In this document: positions 8,470-18,292 of the stretch, piece after piece | Position numbering within the stretch: the first letter of the stretch is position 1 | Layout of the letters: each line of letters opens with the position of its first letter | Origin: Anaeroplasma sp902783745 | GTDB taxonomy: Bacteria; Bacillota_I; Bacilli_A; Acholeplasmatales; Anaeroplasmataceae | Reading direction: 5' to 3' | Assembly: GCA_946617655.1 (NCBI GenBank) | Contig: CAMOKL010000002.1 | Span: forward strand, 62,001-126,000 | Length of the DNA stretch: 64,000 bases | Program-made: the position numbers and the translations under genes | The notes under the pieces: model-generated | What the model was told of the DNA's origin: nothing | Databases searched by the model: none | What the model saw: the letters and a program-made list of their open reading frames with translations, nothing else

Positions 8470-8586
8470 AGTCAAGTATTCCTCCAAAATAAATTATAAT
8501 GCTATTATAAACTAATTTATATAAAATTAATAGTTAGAAACTTACATTTTCTAAAGAATTTTTCCAATTATTTTAAAAAAATATTG

Positions 8587-8592
8587 TATAAT
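8587..8592 (+). promoter_or_regulatory. -10 element for the ABC exporter genes
   Basis: TATAAT is 24 nt before the ATG at 8617, with GGAGGTG between. No convincing -35 is visible at 17 nt. The 8470-8616 gap otherwise shows only AT-rich sequence between divergent genes. Confidence 0.5.
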
Positions 8593-8616
8593 CTAAAATG
8601 ATTGGAGGTGTTTTGA

Positions 8617-10353
8617 ATGTTTTTATTATTTAAATACTTTAAAAACTATAAATTAAGAGTATTCTTTACAACAATAATCAAAATAATAGGTACTCTTTTA
8701 GAATTAGCAATACCTCTAATATTACAATACATTTTAAAAACAGTAATTAAGGATGTTATAAATAATCCAGACCCTTATGGCAATTATGATATTACACCTG
8801 TAATATTATATGGATTATTAATGATTTTATGTGCATTCCTATTTGTAGTATTTAATGTTATCGCAAATAGAATGGCATCAAAAACATCAACATTAATAGT
8901 TGAGGCAGAAAGAAACAAAATATATAAAAAAATAATGAATCTTACATTAAAGGATATTGATGATATAACAATACCATCATTAGTATCAAGATTATCAACT
9001 GATACATATTATCTTTATAATTCATTAAACACATTACAAAGACTAGGAATAAGATCAACATTTTTATTCATAGGTGGTATTATAGTATGCTCATTCTTGG
9101 ATGTAAAATTAACTTTAGTATTCTATGCTTTAGCACCGATTGTATTAATTCTAATTTTAATAATATCTAAAATAGGTATTAGATTATTTACTAAAATACA
9201 AAATAAAGGTGATTCATTAGTTAGAGTTGTAAGAGAAAACATAACTGGTGCAAGAGTAATTAAAGCATTATCAAAAGAGGATTTTGAAAGAAATAGATAT
9301 AATAAATTAAATAAAGAAATATTTGATTTAGAAATAAAATCATCATATCCTATGACCCTATTAAATCCAATTATTAATTACATACTAAATATTGCAATGT
9401 GTGCTGTATTAGTTATTGGTGCATACGAAGTTACAAAAACAGATTTAGATGTTGCAACAGTAATTGCATTTATTTCATATTTTACAATAATATCTAATTC
9501 TATTGTTTCTATATCAAGAATATTTGAACAAGTATCTAAGGGTTATGCATCAGCATTAAGAATGAAATATATTTTAGATATAAAAGTAGAACATATAAAA
9601 AATACACCTAGATACTCAGATGCATTTATAGAATTTAGAAATGTTTCATTCTCCTATAATAAAAATGGAGAAAATGCTATAACTGATATTAACTTTAAAA
9701 TTAATAAAGGTGAAAGCTTAGGTATAATTGGTTCTACAGGTAGTGGTAAATCAACAATTCTAAACCTAATAATGGGCTTTTATGATTATTTTTCTGGTGA
9801 TGTATTTATATTAAATCAAGATATAAAATCATTAAATTTAAAAGATATCGCAGAAGCTTCTTCTGCAGTATTACAAACTGATATATTATTTAATCAATCT
9901 ATAAAAGAAAACTTAATTTTTGATAAAGATGTAAGTGATGATGAAATCATAAAAGTATTAAAGGATACTGATGCATATGAATTTGTGTCAAAATTCCCTG
10001 ATGGAATAAATCATGTAATTGCTGCAAAAGGTAATGACCTTTCTGGTGGACAAAAACAAAGATTATTAATCGCAAGAGCAATTCTTCAAAATGCTAAAAT
10101 CCTAATTTTAGATGACTCATCAAGTGCACTTGATTACAAGACTGACGCAATAATAAGAAAAAATATCAAAAAATATGATATTACAACAATAATTGTTGCA
10201 CAAAGAGTATCTTCTGTTATGAATCAAACAAAGATAATTGTAATGGATGATGGTAAAGAAATTGGTTATGGTAATCATGATGATTTATTAAAATTATGTA
10301 AAGAATATAAATTAATATATGATGTACAGATGGGAGATGATTCTAATGCCTAA
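8617..10353 (+). CDS. ABC exporter half-transporter, degenerate Walker B subunit
   Basis: The 578-residue protein has an N-terminal exporter transmembrane domain (about six helices, residues 10-300) and a C-terminal nucleotide-binding domain. Walker A is GSTGSGKST, the signature is canonical LSGGQ, and Walker B is ILILDDSSSALD, where the catalytic Glu after the Asp is replaced by Asp. H-loop His is also absent: the segment reads TIIVAQRVSS. This is the pattern of the non-catalytic-site subunit of heterodimeric multidrug exporters (LmrCD, BmrCD, TM287/288 types). The start follows GGAGGTG. Its partner follows with an 8-nt overlap. Substrate is unknown. Confidence 0.88.
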   Translation: MFLLFKYFKNYKLRVFFTTIIKIIGTLLELAIPLILQYILKTVIKDVINNPDPYGNYDITPVILYGLLMILCAFLFVVFNVIANRMASKTSTLIVEAERNKIYKKIMNLTLKDIDDITIPSLVSRLSTDTYYLYNSLNTLQRLGIRSTFLFIGGIIVCSFLDVKLTLVFYALAPIVLILILIISKIGIRLFTKIQNKGDSLVRVVRENITGARVIKALSKEDFERNRYNKLNKEIFDLEIKSSYPMTLLNPIINYILNIAMCAVLVIGAYEVTKTDLDVATVIAFISYFTIISNSIVSISRIFEQVSKGYASALRMKYILDIKVEHIKNTPRYSDAFIEFRNVSFSYNKNGENAITDINFKINKGESLGIIGSTGSGKSTILNLIMGFYDYFSGDVFILNQDIKSLNLKDIAEASSAVLQTDILFNQSIKENLIFDKDVSDDEIIKVLKDTDAYEFVSKFPDGINHVIAAKGNDLSGGQKQRLLIARAILQNAKILILDDSSSALDYKTDAIIRKNIKKYDITTIIVAQRVSSVMNQTKIIVMDDGKEIGYGNHDDLLKLCKEYKLIYDVQMGDDSNA

Positions 10354-12145
10354 GGTTACAGGAATGAGAAAACCATCTGGTAAGGTTGAACATGCTAAAA
10401 ATAAAAAAGGGACATTATTAAGAGTATTAAAATATTTAAGCAAATATAAAGGTTTATTAATATTCGCTATAATAATTACAATTATATATAACCTTTTAGC
10501 ATTAGTAACACCACTTCTATCTGGTAGACTTCTAGATTACTTAAAAGATAGAGTAGATAATAATTTTGATATAGACTATGTTGTTGTATGGCAATATATA
10601 ATTACTTTAATTAGTATATTTACTTTATTATTTGTATTAACATACATAGGTAATCTTATTATTACAAGAGTATCTAAGAAGATAGTTGCGACATTAAGAC
10701 ATGATTCATTTGATTCTCTATCAAGAATCCCAGTATCATATTTTGATCACAACCAAATCGGTGATATTATATCAATAATGTCATACGATATTGATACTGT
10801 ATCAACATCACTATCTAATGATGTTGTAACAATATTCTCTTCTTTTATACAAATTACTGGTTCTTTAATATTAATGATTATAATTTCATGGAAGTTATGC
10901 TTAGTATTTGCAATAACACTTCCTATATCTGTATTATTCTCACGAATAATGCTTAAAAAGCTACATCCATTATTTAGAGCACGTTCAAATAAGCTTGGTA
11001 TAATGAATGGATATAGTGAAGAGATAATAACTGGTATAAAAACAATTAAATCTTATTCAAAAGAAGATTACACCCTAGAAAAATATAAGGTTGTAAATAA
11101 AGATGCAGCAGATGCAATGTATAAAGCAGATTACCATGGATGTGTAATGGGACCTACAATGAACTTTATAAATCAATTTACAACCGCATTAATTTGTGTT
11201 GTTGGTGCCTTATTATGTATTTATGAAGGATTTACTTATGGTTATATATCAGCATTTACACAATATTCTAAAAAATTTGCAGGTCCTATCAATGAAATGG
11301 CAAATATCGCAACTGATATAGGTTCAGCCTTAGCTGCGGCTGAAAGAGTATTTGCATTAATTGATGAAGCACCTGAAAATGTAAATGATAATAAGGATGC
11401 AAAAGAAATAATAACAACAGAAGGAAAAATCAAATTTGACCATGTTAAATTTGGTTATACTGATACTCCTGTATTAAAAGATTTCTCACTTGATGTACTT
11501 TCAGGAAAAAAGATTGCAATAGTTGGAAAAACTGGTGCTGGTAAAACAACAATTATAAATATCCTAATGAGATTTTATGATATAAATTCAGGTAAAATAA
11601 CATTAGATGATATTGATACAAAAGATATTACAAGATCATCATTAAGACATCAATTTGCAATGGTATTACAAGATACTTGGTTATTTGAGGGTACTGTATA
11701 TGAAAATTTAGCATATGGTAATCCTAATGTTACACAAGATGATGTAATTGAAGCATGTAAAAAAGCACATATTCATTCATTTATTATGCAACTTCCTAAT
11801 GGATATTCTACTATCTTAAAAGAAAATGGTGGAAACATTTCAAAAGGACAAAAGCAATTATTAACTATTGCAAGAGCAATGTTATTAAAATCAAGTATTT
11901 TAATATTAGATGAAGCAACATCTAATGTAGATACTAAAACTGAAATGGATATAGGAGATGCAATGAATAAGCTTATGGAAGGTAAAACTTCATTTATTAT
12001 TGCACATAGATTATCAACAATTAAAAATGCTGATACTATTCTTCTATTATCAAATGGCGATGTTATTGAAATGGGTTCACATAATGAACTTATGGCAAAA
12101 CAAGGTCAATATTATAATTTATTCATTTCTCAATATGATAGATAA
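10346..12145 (+). CDS. ABC exporter half-transporter, partner subunit with degenerate signature
   Basis: The 599-residue protein starts at the ATG at 10346, 9 nt after GGGAG; an upstream in-frame ATG at 10319 has no such site. The transmembrane domain covers about residues 35-320. The nucleotide-binding domain has Walker A GKTGAGKTT, canonical Walker B ILILDEATSNVD and H-loop FIIAHRLST, but the signature is NISKGQ instead of LSGGQ. It complements the upstream subunit: intact Walker B here with intact LSGGQ there makes one competent ATP site. Together they should form an asymmetric heterodimeric exporter in the cell membrane. Confidence 0.88.
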   Translation: MPKVTGMRKPSGKVEHAKNKKGTLLRVLKYLSKYKGLLIFAIIITIIYNLLALVTPLLSGRLLDYLKDRVDNNFDIDYVVVWQYIITLISIFTLLFVLTYIGNLIITRVSKKIVATLRHDSFDSLSRIPVSYFDHNQIGDIISIMSYDIDTVSTSLSNDVVTIFSSFIQITGSLILMIIISWKLCLVFAITLPISVLFSRIMLKKLHPLFRARSNKLGIMNGYSEEIITGIKTIKSYSKEDYTLEKYKVVNKDAADAMYKADYHGCVMGPTMNFINQFTTALICVVGALLCIYEGFTYGYISAFTQYSKKFAGPINEMANIATDIGSALAAAERVFALIDEAPENVNDNKDAKEIITTEGKIKFDHVKFGYTDTPVLKDFSLDVLSGKKIAIVGKTGAGKTTIINILMRFYDINSGKITLDDIDTKDITRSSLRHQFAMVLQDTWLFEGTVYENLAYGNPNVTQDDVIEACKKAHIHSFIMQLPNGYSTILKENGGNISKGQKQLLTIARAMLLKSSILILDEATSNVDTKTEMDIGDAMNKLMEGKTSFIIAHRLSTIKNADTILLLSNGDVIEMGSHNELMAKQGQYYNLFISQYDR

Positions 12146-12181
12146 AAAAATTGTTAAGGTTTAATGCCTTAACAATTTTTT
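12146..12181. terminator. Bidirectional terminator between convergent genes
   Basis: TTGTTAAGG and CCTTAACAA (with flanking A and T tracts) form a stem of about 14 bp around a TTTAATG loop. A-run before and T-run after make it work in both directions. It serves the ABC exporter operon and the minus-strand gene ending at 12180. Confidence 0.88.
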
Positions 12182-12641
12182 AATATTCTTTACCCTTAAG
12201 CATCGCAAAATTTTTATATGCTTTAATCTCTATTGTAGATATATTTTCATCATGTAAATATTGATAATAAGCTTCAGGTATTGATTCATTTTCTGAATAA
12301 TACCTCTTTCCATTATATTCATACTCATAGCTTATTAAATATGGATGTTCAAAATATTTACCATCCTCACTTTTATTTATAAGCTTATTAATTTTAGCCT
12401 CAATTATAATTCCCTTCTTCTTTATGTTTTTAGAATTAATAAACCAAACAACATAAATAATTATAACCACTAAATCTGCTAAAAACGCAACTCCAAATGC
12501 GATAAGAGGAATTACAACCTGAACCTCAAAATTAAATCTTATTGCCATCCATATTATACCAATAGCTATAAGCAATAATCCAAATGATATAAAAACAACT
12601 GATAATAAATCTGTTTTTTGAATTAAAGGTTTAGTTTTCAT
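12180..12641 (-). CDS. Two-helix membrane protein, DUF3592-like
   Basis: The 153-residue protein has two membrane segments (about residues 12-35 and 40-67). An extracytoplasmic or cytoplasmic beta-rich tail follows with the pattern KGIIIEAKINKL...YEYEYNGKRYYSENES, resembling DUF3592. Function is unknown. It has a strong GAGGAGG site and its own promoter at 12666-12694, and is monocistronic. Confidence 0.6.
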   Translation of the reverse strand: MKTKPLIQKTDLLSVVFISFGLLLIAIGIIWMAIRFNFEVQVVIPLIAFGVAFLADLVVIIIYVVWFINSKNIKKKGIIIEAKINKLINKSEDGKYFEHPYLISYEYEYNGKRYYSENESIPEAYYQYLHDENISTIEIKAYKNFAMLKGKEY

Positions 12642-12665
12642 ATATCCTCCTCATAATATAATTTA

Positions 12666-12694
12666 ATAATATTATTAAAATAAATTTAAGTCAA
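12666..12694 (-). promoter_or_regulatory. Sigma-A promoter for the DUF3592-like gene
   Basis: The minus strand has TTGACT (12689-12694), a 17-nt spacer and TATTAT (12666-12671). Each hexamer is one base from consensus. Confidence 0.7.
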
Positions 12695-12714
12695 TTAAAA
12701 ATATAATTAAAAAA

Positions 12715-12743
12715 TTGAAATTATTCTTTACATAAGATATAAT
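12715..12743 (+). promoter_or_regulatory. Sigma-A promoter for the first GGDEF gene
   Basis: TTGAAA (12715-12720), a 17-nt spacer and TATAAT (12738-12743) lie about 50 nt upstream of the ATG at 12791. Confidence 0.75.
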
Positions 12744-12790
12744 TAAACTAATAAAATAGATTTTAAGAATTCAATAGTGAGGTGTTTTAT

Positions 12791-13864
12791 ATGTACACTA
12801 TAGAAGAACTTGAACGTTATGATTACTTCAAGGAATTATTAAAAGACAATAAAATCGAATATTTATTAGACTCTTTAACAGGAGTTATACAAAGACAATA
12901 TATGATTGAATTTGTAAAACACTTAATTGATAATAAAATAGAATTTACTATGGCTATATTAGACTTAGATTCATTTAAACAAATAAATGATAATTATGGT
13001 CATGATGTAGGAGATATAGTATTAGTTGATGTTGCGAATTCATTAAAAGAATATATTGGAGATCAAGGTATATTAGGAAGATATGGTGGAGATGAATTTA
13101 TATTCATATATTTTGGTCCTTCTGATTATGATAGTATTCATGATTTCTATGCAACATTATATGATAATAAAAGGATTTTAAGGAAGATTGTAAAAACTCC
13201 TTCTGTATCACCATTTATAACAGGTACTATTGGTTCATCATCATACCCTAAGGATGCTACTGATTATGATACATTATTTAAGCTATCAGATAAAACATTA
13301 TACCGTGGAAAACAAAAAGGTAGAAATTGTTTTATAATATATGTTAAAGAAAAACATGAACATCTTGTTATTGAAAATATTAGACCATTAGATTTATTTG
13401 ACGCATTTGTACATTTAAAAAGAACATTTGATACTAATCTTTCAGTAAAAAACAAAATCATTACTTCTACTTCTTATCTAACTAGTGAAATGAGAATTAA
13501 TAAAATATTATTTTTATCAAAAGAAAACGATAAATTATTTGATTTAGTAACTAACAAAGTGATTGGTCAAATAGATTTCCAAAAAGATAAGAAAATGATT
13601 AAAATTATTGAAGAAAAAAGTAATTTCCATGCATCATTAAGAGATGAGATTTATCAAGTTGCACCATCACTTTGTACTTCTTTAGATAAATTAAATATTC
13701 AATCAGTTTTAATTATAAAAATAGATATATTTGGCAAAAATTACGGATATATTATGTATGCTGAAGAAAGAGGTGCAAGAATTTGGGAATCTCAAGAAAA
13801 AGCAATATTAAGTATATTCAGTAGATTTATTGCTGAAGCATTCTATACTAATTCTTCTAATTAA
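12791..13864 (+). CDS. GGDEF-domain diguanylate cyclase with C-terminal GAF-like region
   Basis: Start chosen at ATG 12791 after GTGAGGTG; the GTG at 12782 is part of that ribosome binding site. Residues ~30-185 form a GGDEF domain: DSLTGVIQRQY opening, DLDSFKQINDNYGHDVGD, and an intact GRYGGDEF active site near residue 98. No RxxD inhibitory site is seen just ahead of it. Residues ~210-357 look like a GAF-type sensor domain placed C-terminally, an uncommon order. No membrane segment or signal peptide is seen, so it is probably cytosolic. It resembles the protein at 33045-34088 in domain order and length. Expected product is cyclic di-GMP from two GTP. Confidence 0.88.
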   Translation: MYTIEELERYDYFKELLKDNKIEYLLDSLTGVIQRQYMIEFVKHLIDNKIEFTMAILDLDSFKQINDNYGHDVGDIVLVDVANSLKEYIGDQGILGRYGGDEFIFIYFGPSDYDSIHDFYATLYDNKRILRKIVKTPSVSPFITGTIGSSSYPKDATDYDTLFKLSDKTLYRGKQKGRNCFIIYVKEKHEHLVIENIRPLDLFDAFVHLKRTFDTNLSVKNKIITSTSYLTSEMRINKILFLSKENDKLFDLVTNKVIGQIDFQKDKKMIKIIEEKSNFHASLRDEIYQVAPSLCTSLDKLNIQSVLIIKIDIFGKNYGYIMYAEERGARIWESQEKAILSIFSRFIAEAFYTNSSN

Positions 13865-13870
13865 AAAAAT

Positions 13871-13900
13871 AGGATTAAGCGTAAAAGCTTAATCCTTTTT
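13871..13900. terminator. Bidirectional terminator
   Basis: AGGATTAAGC (13871-13880) pairs with GCTTAATCCT (13887-13896) around GTAAAA, with T-runs on both strands. It separates the GGDEF gene from the convergent small membrane gene. Confidence 0.88.
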
Positions 13901-14189
13901 ATCTTATAAATAATACCGCCAAAGTAACTACCACAATAACAACCGCAAGGGTAGTTGTTAATAATACCATTCTTGCAGATGAAATTGTTTCATTTTGCTT
14001 TGGTAAATATAAATCTTTATCCTTAATTAGCACTATAATTGATACAATCATCAAAAATACATAAATTGAAATATCAAATATTGCAGCAACAGTAAAATCT
14101 ATTTCTTTTACTGTTAATAAAACACATCCAGCAATTATTACAAGTGCACAAAGACCTGAAAATAAAGTCATGAGGTTTTTAGTCTTCAT
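13899..14189 (-). CDS. Small three-helix membrane protein, unknown function
   Basis: The 96-residue protein has three hydrophobic segments at about 6-27, 33-54 and 72-94, joined by a short charged loop (KDKDLYLPKQNE). No family is recognised. A very G-rich ribosome binding site (GGGGGGGA) precedes the ATG. Confidence 0.6.
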   Translation of the reverse strand: MKTKNLMTLFSGLCALVIIAGCVLLTVKEIDFTVAAIFDISIYVFLMIVSIIVLIKDKDLYLPKQNETISSARMVLLTTTLAVVIVVVTLAVLFIR

Positions 14190-14259
14190 AATAATCCCCC
14201 CCTAATCACAAACAAACAAGATTATTATACACCAAAAACTTATTTTTTTATACCTTTTT

Positions 14260-15564
14260 TTATAAAATTACAGAAATAATAAATATTGATAATAATATTT
14301 GTGGAACCAAACAAATAATAATTTTAATTCCATTTTTAAAGAAATCAAAAAAACTATATTTAATTTCATTATCCTTTAATATCTTCATCCACATAATACC
14401 AGCAAGTGCACCAACAGGTAATAAAAGTGCACCTAGGTTTGATGCAATAATAACTGAATAAATATTTAATAAAGATGAACCATCTAATATATTAGCGTAT
14501 GCAATAGTCATTGGTATATTATTTATAATATTACATGAAATAAATGAGCTAAAGAAATATATTACTCCTTCTATATAACTATTACCAACACCTGATATTA
14601 AACTATTTATATCAGTAAATAATGTTGTTTTAGATAACGCAAATATTATTACAAACATTGATAATATAAATGGTATTAAATTATATGGTAATCTTTTATA
14701 TGTTGTTAAAATATATGACTTCTTCTTTATAATACTATAAATTAATAAGAACATTGATAAGCTTATCGCAAATATTAATGTTATAAGCCACATTTCAAAG
14801 CCTATAATATTAGATAATGCCATTAATATTATTACTAATATTAAATGTGATAATGATACAAATAATATAACTTTATCTTTAATTTCAGTACCATAAAAAT
14901 CAAAATCTGATATTTCTTTTTTTAAATCACGTCTAAACATTAAATATAATATTAAAAGTGAAGATAAGCCTATTATTAATGTAGGTAATATCATTACTCT
15001 TAAATATTCAACAAATGAAATATTAAATGCACTTGAAAGATAAATATTAGTTGGATTTCCAATTTCTAATAATATAGAATATGTATTTCCTGCGATAAAT
15101 TCTAACACTAAATATGGTATAGGAGAGATATTACCTCTTCTTGCAAGATATAATATAAAAGGAGTAAACGTTAGAATAACTATGTCATTTGATGTGAATA
15201 TAGTAATTATAGATATTAATAAATATAAAGATAAAAATAATTTAATTTGTGAGTTTTTAAATTTAGATATAAAACGAGATGCTAGATATGAGAAAAATCC
15301 AGATTCATCTAATGTTATTGATATCATAGATATTGATATAAACAATACTAATATCTTTAAAGGATTTATTGAAGTATTTGATGTAAATTGAGAAAATAAT
15401 TCCTTCTTATCAAATAAAGGCAATATTATTAATAGTATTGCTGCAAGCATAATAGGTATATAAAATGTAGATATGCTTTTATTTTTAATTTTTAATACTG
15501 GTTTTGCAATAATACATATTAGCATTAATATTATTGCAATTATAGAAATAATATATGTAGCCAT
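14260..15564 (-). CDS. ArsB/NhaD-superfamily (SLC13-like) permease
   Basis: The 434-residue polytopic protein has about 11-12 helices in two inverted halves. Ion-transporter-superfamily motifs are TSNDIVILTFTP (~res 123) and GNPTNIYL (~165) in the first half, and NIINNIPMTIA plus ASNLGALLLPVGALAGI in the second. These match the ArsB-type helical-hairpin tips that bind the substrate anion or Na+. Substrate could be arsenite, dicarboxylate or Na+/H+; no arsR, arsA or arsC is nearby, so arsenic resistance should not be assumed. Its ribosome binding site lies within the hairpin at 15570-15610. Confidence 0.75.
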   Translation of the reverse strand: MATYIISIIAIILMLICIIAKPVLKIKNKSISTFYIPIMLAAILLIILPLFDKKELFSQFTSNTSINPLKILVLFISISMISITLDESGFFSYLASRFISKFKNSQIKLFLSLYLLISIITIFTSNDIVILTFTPFILYLARRGNISPIPYLVLEFIAGNTYSILLEIGNPTNIYLSSAFNISFVEYLRVMILPTLIIGLSSLLILYLMFRRDLKKEISDFDFYGTEIKDKVILFVSLSHLILVIILMALSNIIGFEMWLITLIFAISLSMFLLIYSIIKKKSYILTTYKRLPYNLIPFILSMFVIIFALSKTTLFTDINSLISGVGNSYIEGVIYFFSSFISCNIINNIPMTIAYANILDGSSLLNIYSVIIASNLGALLLPVGALAGIMWMKILKDNEIKYSFFDFFKNGIKIIICLVPQILLSIFIISVIL

Positions 15565-15569
15565 AGAAA

Positions 15570-15610
15570 AACCCCCTAAAGCCTTTTAAATTATACCGCT
15601 TTAAGGGGTT
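15570..15610 (-). promoter_or_regulatory. Hairpin combining terminator, -10 element and ribosome binding site
   Basis: Positions 15570-15582 and 15598-15610 form a 13-bp stem with one mismatch. On the minus strand the 3' arm ends in AGGGGG followed by TTTTTC, so it can act as a terminator for the P-type ATPase gene. The same AGGGGG is the ribosome binding site of the permease gene (7 nt from its ATG). The loop holds TATAAT (minus strand, 15590-15595), with TTTAAA 17 nt upstream as a possible -35. Confidence 0.6.
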
Positions 15611-15622
15611 ATTTTAAATATA

Positions 15623-18208
15623 CTATTTTATATTTAATTTCTTTTCTTGTTCTTCAAGTTTTAAATCAAGCTTATAAGCATATTTTAATAATGCTTTATT
15701 AACAAATCTAATTAATAAGAAATATAGTGGAATTGATATTGCAATAAAAACACCAAATAATACATAGCATTGTGGTTCTTTATTTAAATTTAGGAATGCT
15801 TGTGCATGCCATGGTTGGAAGAATTCACTAAAGAATGTACCATCAGATATCATATTGATACTTGTTGGTTTTCCGCCAATAAATGATGTTGGGAATGCAA
15901 AAGATAAGACTAATACACCTAAAAGCACTAATAAGAATACAAAGAATCTATATTTATTAAATGGTCTACACATTGATGCAGTAACAGTTAATCCTGCAGA
16001 TACTGTTAATATAGATATTAATGCACCTACGTTTTCATTAGAAACAATAGGTTGCTGTCCAAAAAATTTTGGTACAGCATTTAATACAACAGGTAATATT
16101 GCCGCAATCAATATTAATAAGCCAGATGGTAATGCTTTAGATAAAACATTAATTCTAAATTTACCTTTTATAGGCTCATGACTCATTTCCAGTGATAACA
16201 TTAATCCACCTAACGCAATTACTGCAACCTCAAGTAAATAAATATTTTCAAGTGAATACCACATTTGTCCTTTTTTAGTAAATATTAATAAGAATGATAA
16301 TAACGCAATTGCGATAGTTTTCATTAAGAATAATACTGAAGAACGAGTAATATTATTAACAACTCTTCTTCCTTGTCCAACAACTTCTTTTAAATGAGAA
16401 AAATCATTATCTAATAATATAACATCACTACAGCTTTTAGCTGCATCTGTTGCTTTTTCAAATGTTATAGATGCATTTGCAGTTCTTAGGGCTAATATAT
16501 CATTAACTCCATCTCCTGTCATCGCAACCTTTCTTCCCATATGTTGTAAAATTTCTATTATCTTTTGTTTTTGTTCTGGGGATACACGTCCAAATATCTT
16601 ATATTTTGGAACAATTTCTTCTAAATCATCAAGTGATACTCCTTCAAGTGAAATAGCTAAATCTGAGCCTTTTACACCACATAATTCTGATATTTTAGAT
16701 ACTGTTTTAACATTATCACCAGAAATTATTCTAACATCAACATGATTATCATAAAAGAATTTAATAGTATCAGATGCAGTACTTCTTATTACATCTTCTA
16801 ATACATAAAAAGCTAAAAGTTCTCCATCCAATACTAAAGATAATATTCTATAGCCTTTTGATGTCATTTCATTAATATAATCCTCATACTCACCTCTAGA
16901 TATATATTCAGGTGCGCCAAGTAATAGCTTTTCTCCTGTTTTATATATTAAACCAGATGATTTTATCGCAGATGAAAATGGAATTAATTCCTTAAATTCA
17001 ACATTTTTATTTGTATCAAATTTTTCAATTAAAGCTTTAGATGTTTGATTTATAGATTCTTGTGAGCCTAAAAGGTTTTTAATATGCCAATTTACCTCTT
17101 TGTTATCTTTAAAATATTTAACATCAATAACACGCATTGTACCATCAGTTAATGTACCAGTCTTATCAAGACATATAGTATCAACTCTAGATAAATTTTC
17201 AAGTGAATATAATTCTTGAATTAAAGTATGTTCTCTTGCAAGCTTTACAATAGATACTGCAAGAGTAATTGATGTCATTAATACTAATCCAGATGGAATA
17301 ACACCTACCGCAAAAGCGGCTGATGTTACAACTATTCTTCCCCAAGTAACTGGATCTGATAATTTTAATACTACTTCCTTATCAGATGTTCCCCAAAGTG
17401 AACCATCTCCACCCCATCTTGCAATCTTATAGCATAATGTTAGGACACATACAAAAATTATAATAACCAATAAAATAGATAACCAATGTATTATCTTATT
17501 AATATCAGTCATAAGTTCACTCTTATGCTGTTCTATTGATTTAACATTAGTTTGTAGCTTTGATGTATATGTTTCATCACCAACATTTTCACATCTACAA
17601 ACTCCACCACCAACAATAATCATTGATCCTTGATAAATTAAATCACCAGGATTCTTTTCTACTAAATCAGATTCTCCTGTTAAAAATGATTCGTCAACAG
17701 AAACCTTACCTTTTTTTAATATAAGGTCAGCTTGTGCTTGTTCTCCAGAATTAATTTTTACTATATCATCAATAACTAAATCTCTTGATAATATATCATA
17801 TTCTTTTCCATCTCTTATAACATTAGAATGTGATTCAGTTACTAATTTCATTTTTTCTAATGTTCTTTTACATCTAACTTCTTGTATAATACCAATTACC
17901 ATATTTAATATTACAGGTACTAAGAATACAAATTTAGAAAAACCAAAATAATTCTTAGCTTCATCATCATATCCTAAGTGATGCAATAATATCATAAATA
18001 CAATAAAAATAATTGCGATAGTAAAGAATACAACATTAAATACAGTTAAAATATTATCTTTAAATATTTGGCCGTATGTTTTTCCAACCTTTTTATTACT
18101 TTTATTTATATATCCATTTTCGATTCTTAAATCAACCATTTCTTTTGTTAAGCCTATAGTAATATCAGAATCAATTCTTTCTATTTCTTTTTTTATTTCT
18201 TTTTTCAT
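15623..18208 (-). CDS. Cation-transporting P-type ATPase (CtpE-like)
   Basis: The 861-residue protein is full length. It shows an N-terminal cytoplasmic stretch, A-domain LTGESD (~res 175), the membrane motif GVIPSGLVLMTS, LDKTGTLTDG with the phosphorylated Asp (~345) and GDGVNDILALRTA in the P-domain. About ten membrane helices are present, with a C-terminal block typical of P2/P3-like pumps. IPSGL rather than PEGL, together with KLAREHTLIQELYSLE, resembles the CtpE group of Ca2+-linked ATPases; the transported cation is inferred only. The start at 18208 follows GGTGG; a longer frame from 18235 lacks a site. Confidence 0.85.
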   Translation of the reverse strand: MKKEIKKEIERIDSDITIGLTKEMVDLRIENGYINKSNKKVGKTYGQIFKDNILTVFNVVFFTIAIIFIVFMILLHHLGYDDEAKNYFGFSKFVFLVPVILNMVIGIIQEVRCKRTLEKMKLVTESHSNVIRDGKEYDILSRDLVIDDIVKINSGEQAQADLILKKGKVSVDESFLTGESDLVEKNPGDLIYQGSMIIVGGGVCRCENVGDETYTSKLQTNVKSIEQHKSELMTDINKIIHWLSILLVIIIFVCVLTLCYKIARWGGDGSLWGTSDKEVVLKLSDPVTWGRIVVTSAAFAVGVIPSGLVLMTSITLAVSIVKLAREHTLIQELYSLENLSRVDTICLDKTGTLTDGTMRVIDVKYFKDNKEVNWHIKNLLGSQESINQTSKALIEKFDTNKNVEFKELIPFSSAIKSSGLIYKTGEKLLLGAPEYISRGEYEDYINEMTSKGYRILSLVLDGELLAFYVLEDVIRSTASDTIKFFYDNHVDVRIISGDNVKTVSKISELCGVKGSDLAISLEGVSLDDLEEIVPKYKIFGRVSPEQKQKIIEILQHMGRKVAMTGDGVNDILALRTANASITFEKATDAAKSCSDVILLDNDFSHLKEVVGQGRRVVNNITRSSVLFLMKTIAIALLSFLLIFTKKGQMWYSLENIYLLEVAVIALGGLMLSLEMSHEPIKGKFRINVLSKALPSGLLILIAAILPVVLNAVPKFFGQQPIVSNENVGALISILTVSAGLTVTASMCRPFNKYRFFVFLLVLLGVLVLSFAFPTSFIGGKPTSINMISDGTFFSEFFQPWHAQAFLNLNKEPQCYVLFGVFIAISIPLYFLLIRFVNKALLKYAYKLDLKLEEQEKKLNIK

Positions 18209-18260
18209 AATTCCACCAATTATTTTTAAAATCATAAGAATTATAACATAAAAAGATTAA

Positions 18261-18287
18261 AAAGATGTAGAATTATTCTACATCTTT
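18261..18287 (-). terminator. Intrinsic terminator after the GT-C-like gene
   Basis: AAAGATGTAGAA and TTCTACATCTTT form a perfect 12-bp stem with a three-base loop. T-rich sequence follows on the minus strand, just past the stop at 18293. Confidence 0.85.
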
Positions 18288-18292
18288 AAAAA

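Noticed and set aside
14260..15564. Arsenic-resistance locus
   Set aside because: The permease is ArsB-like by fold motifs only, and no arsR, arsC or arsA gene is nearby.
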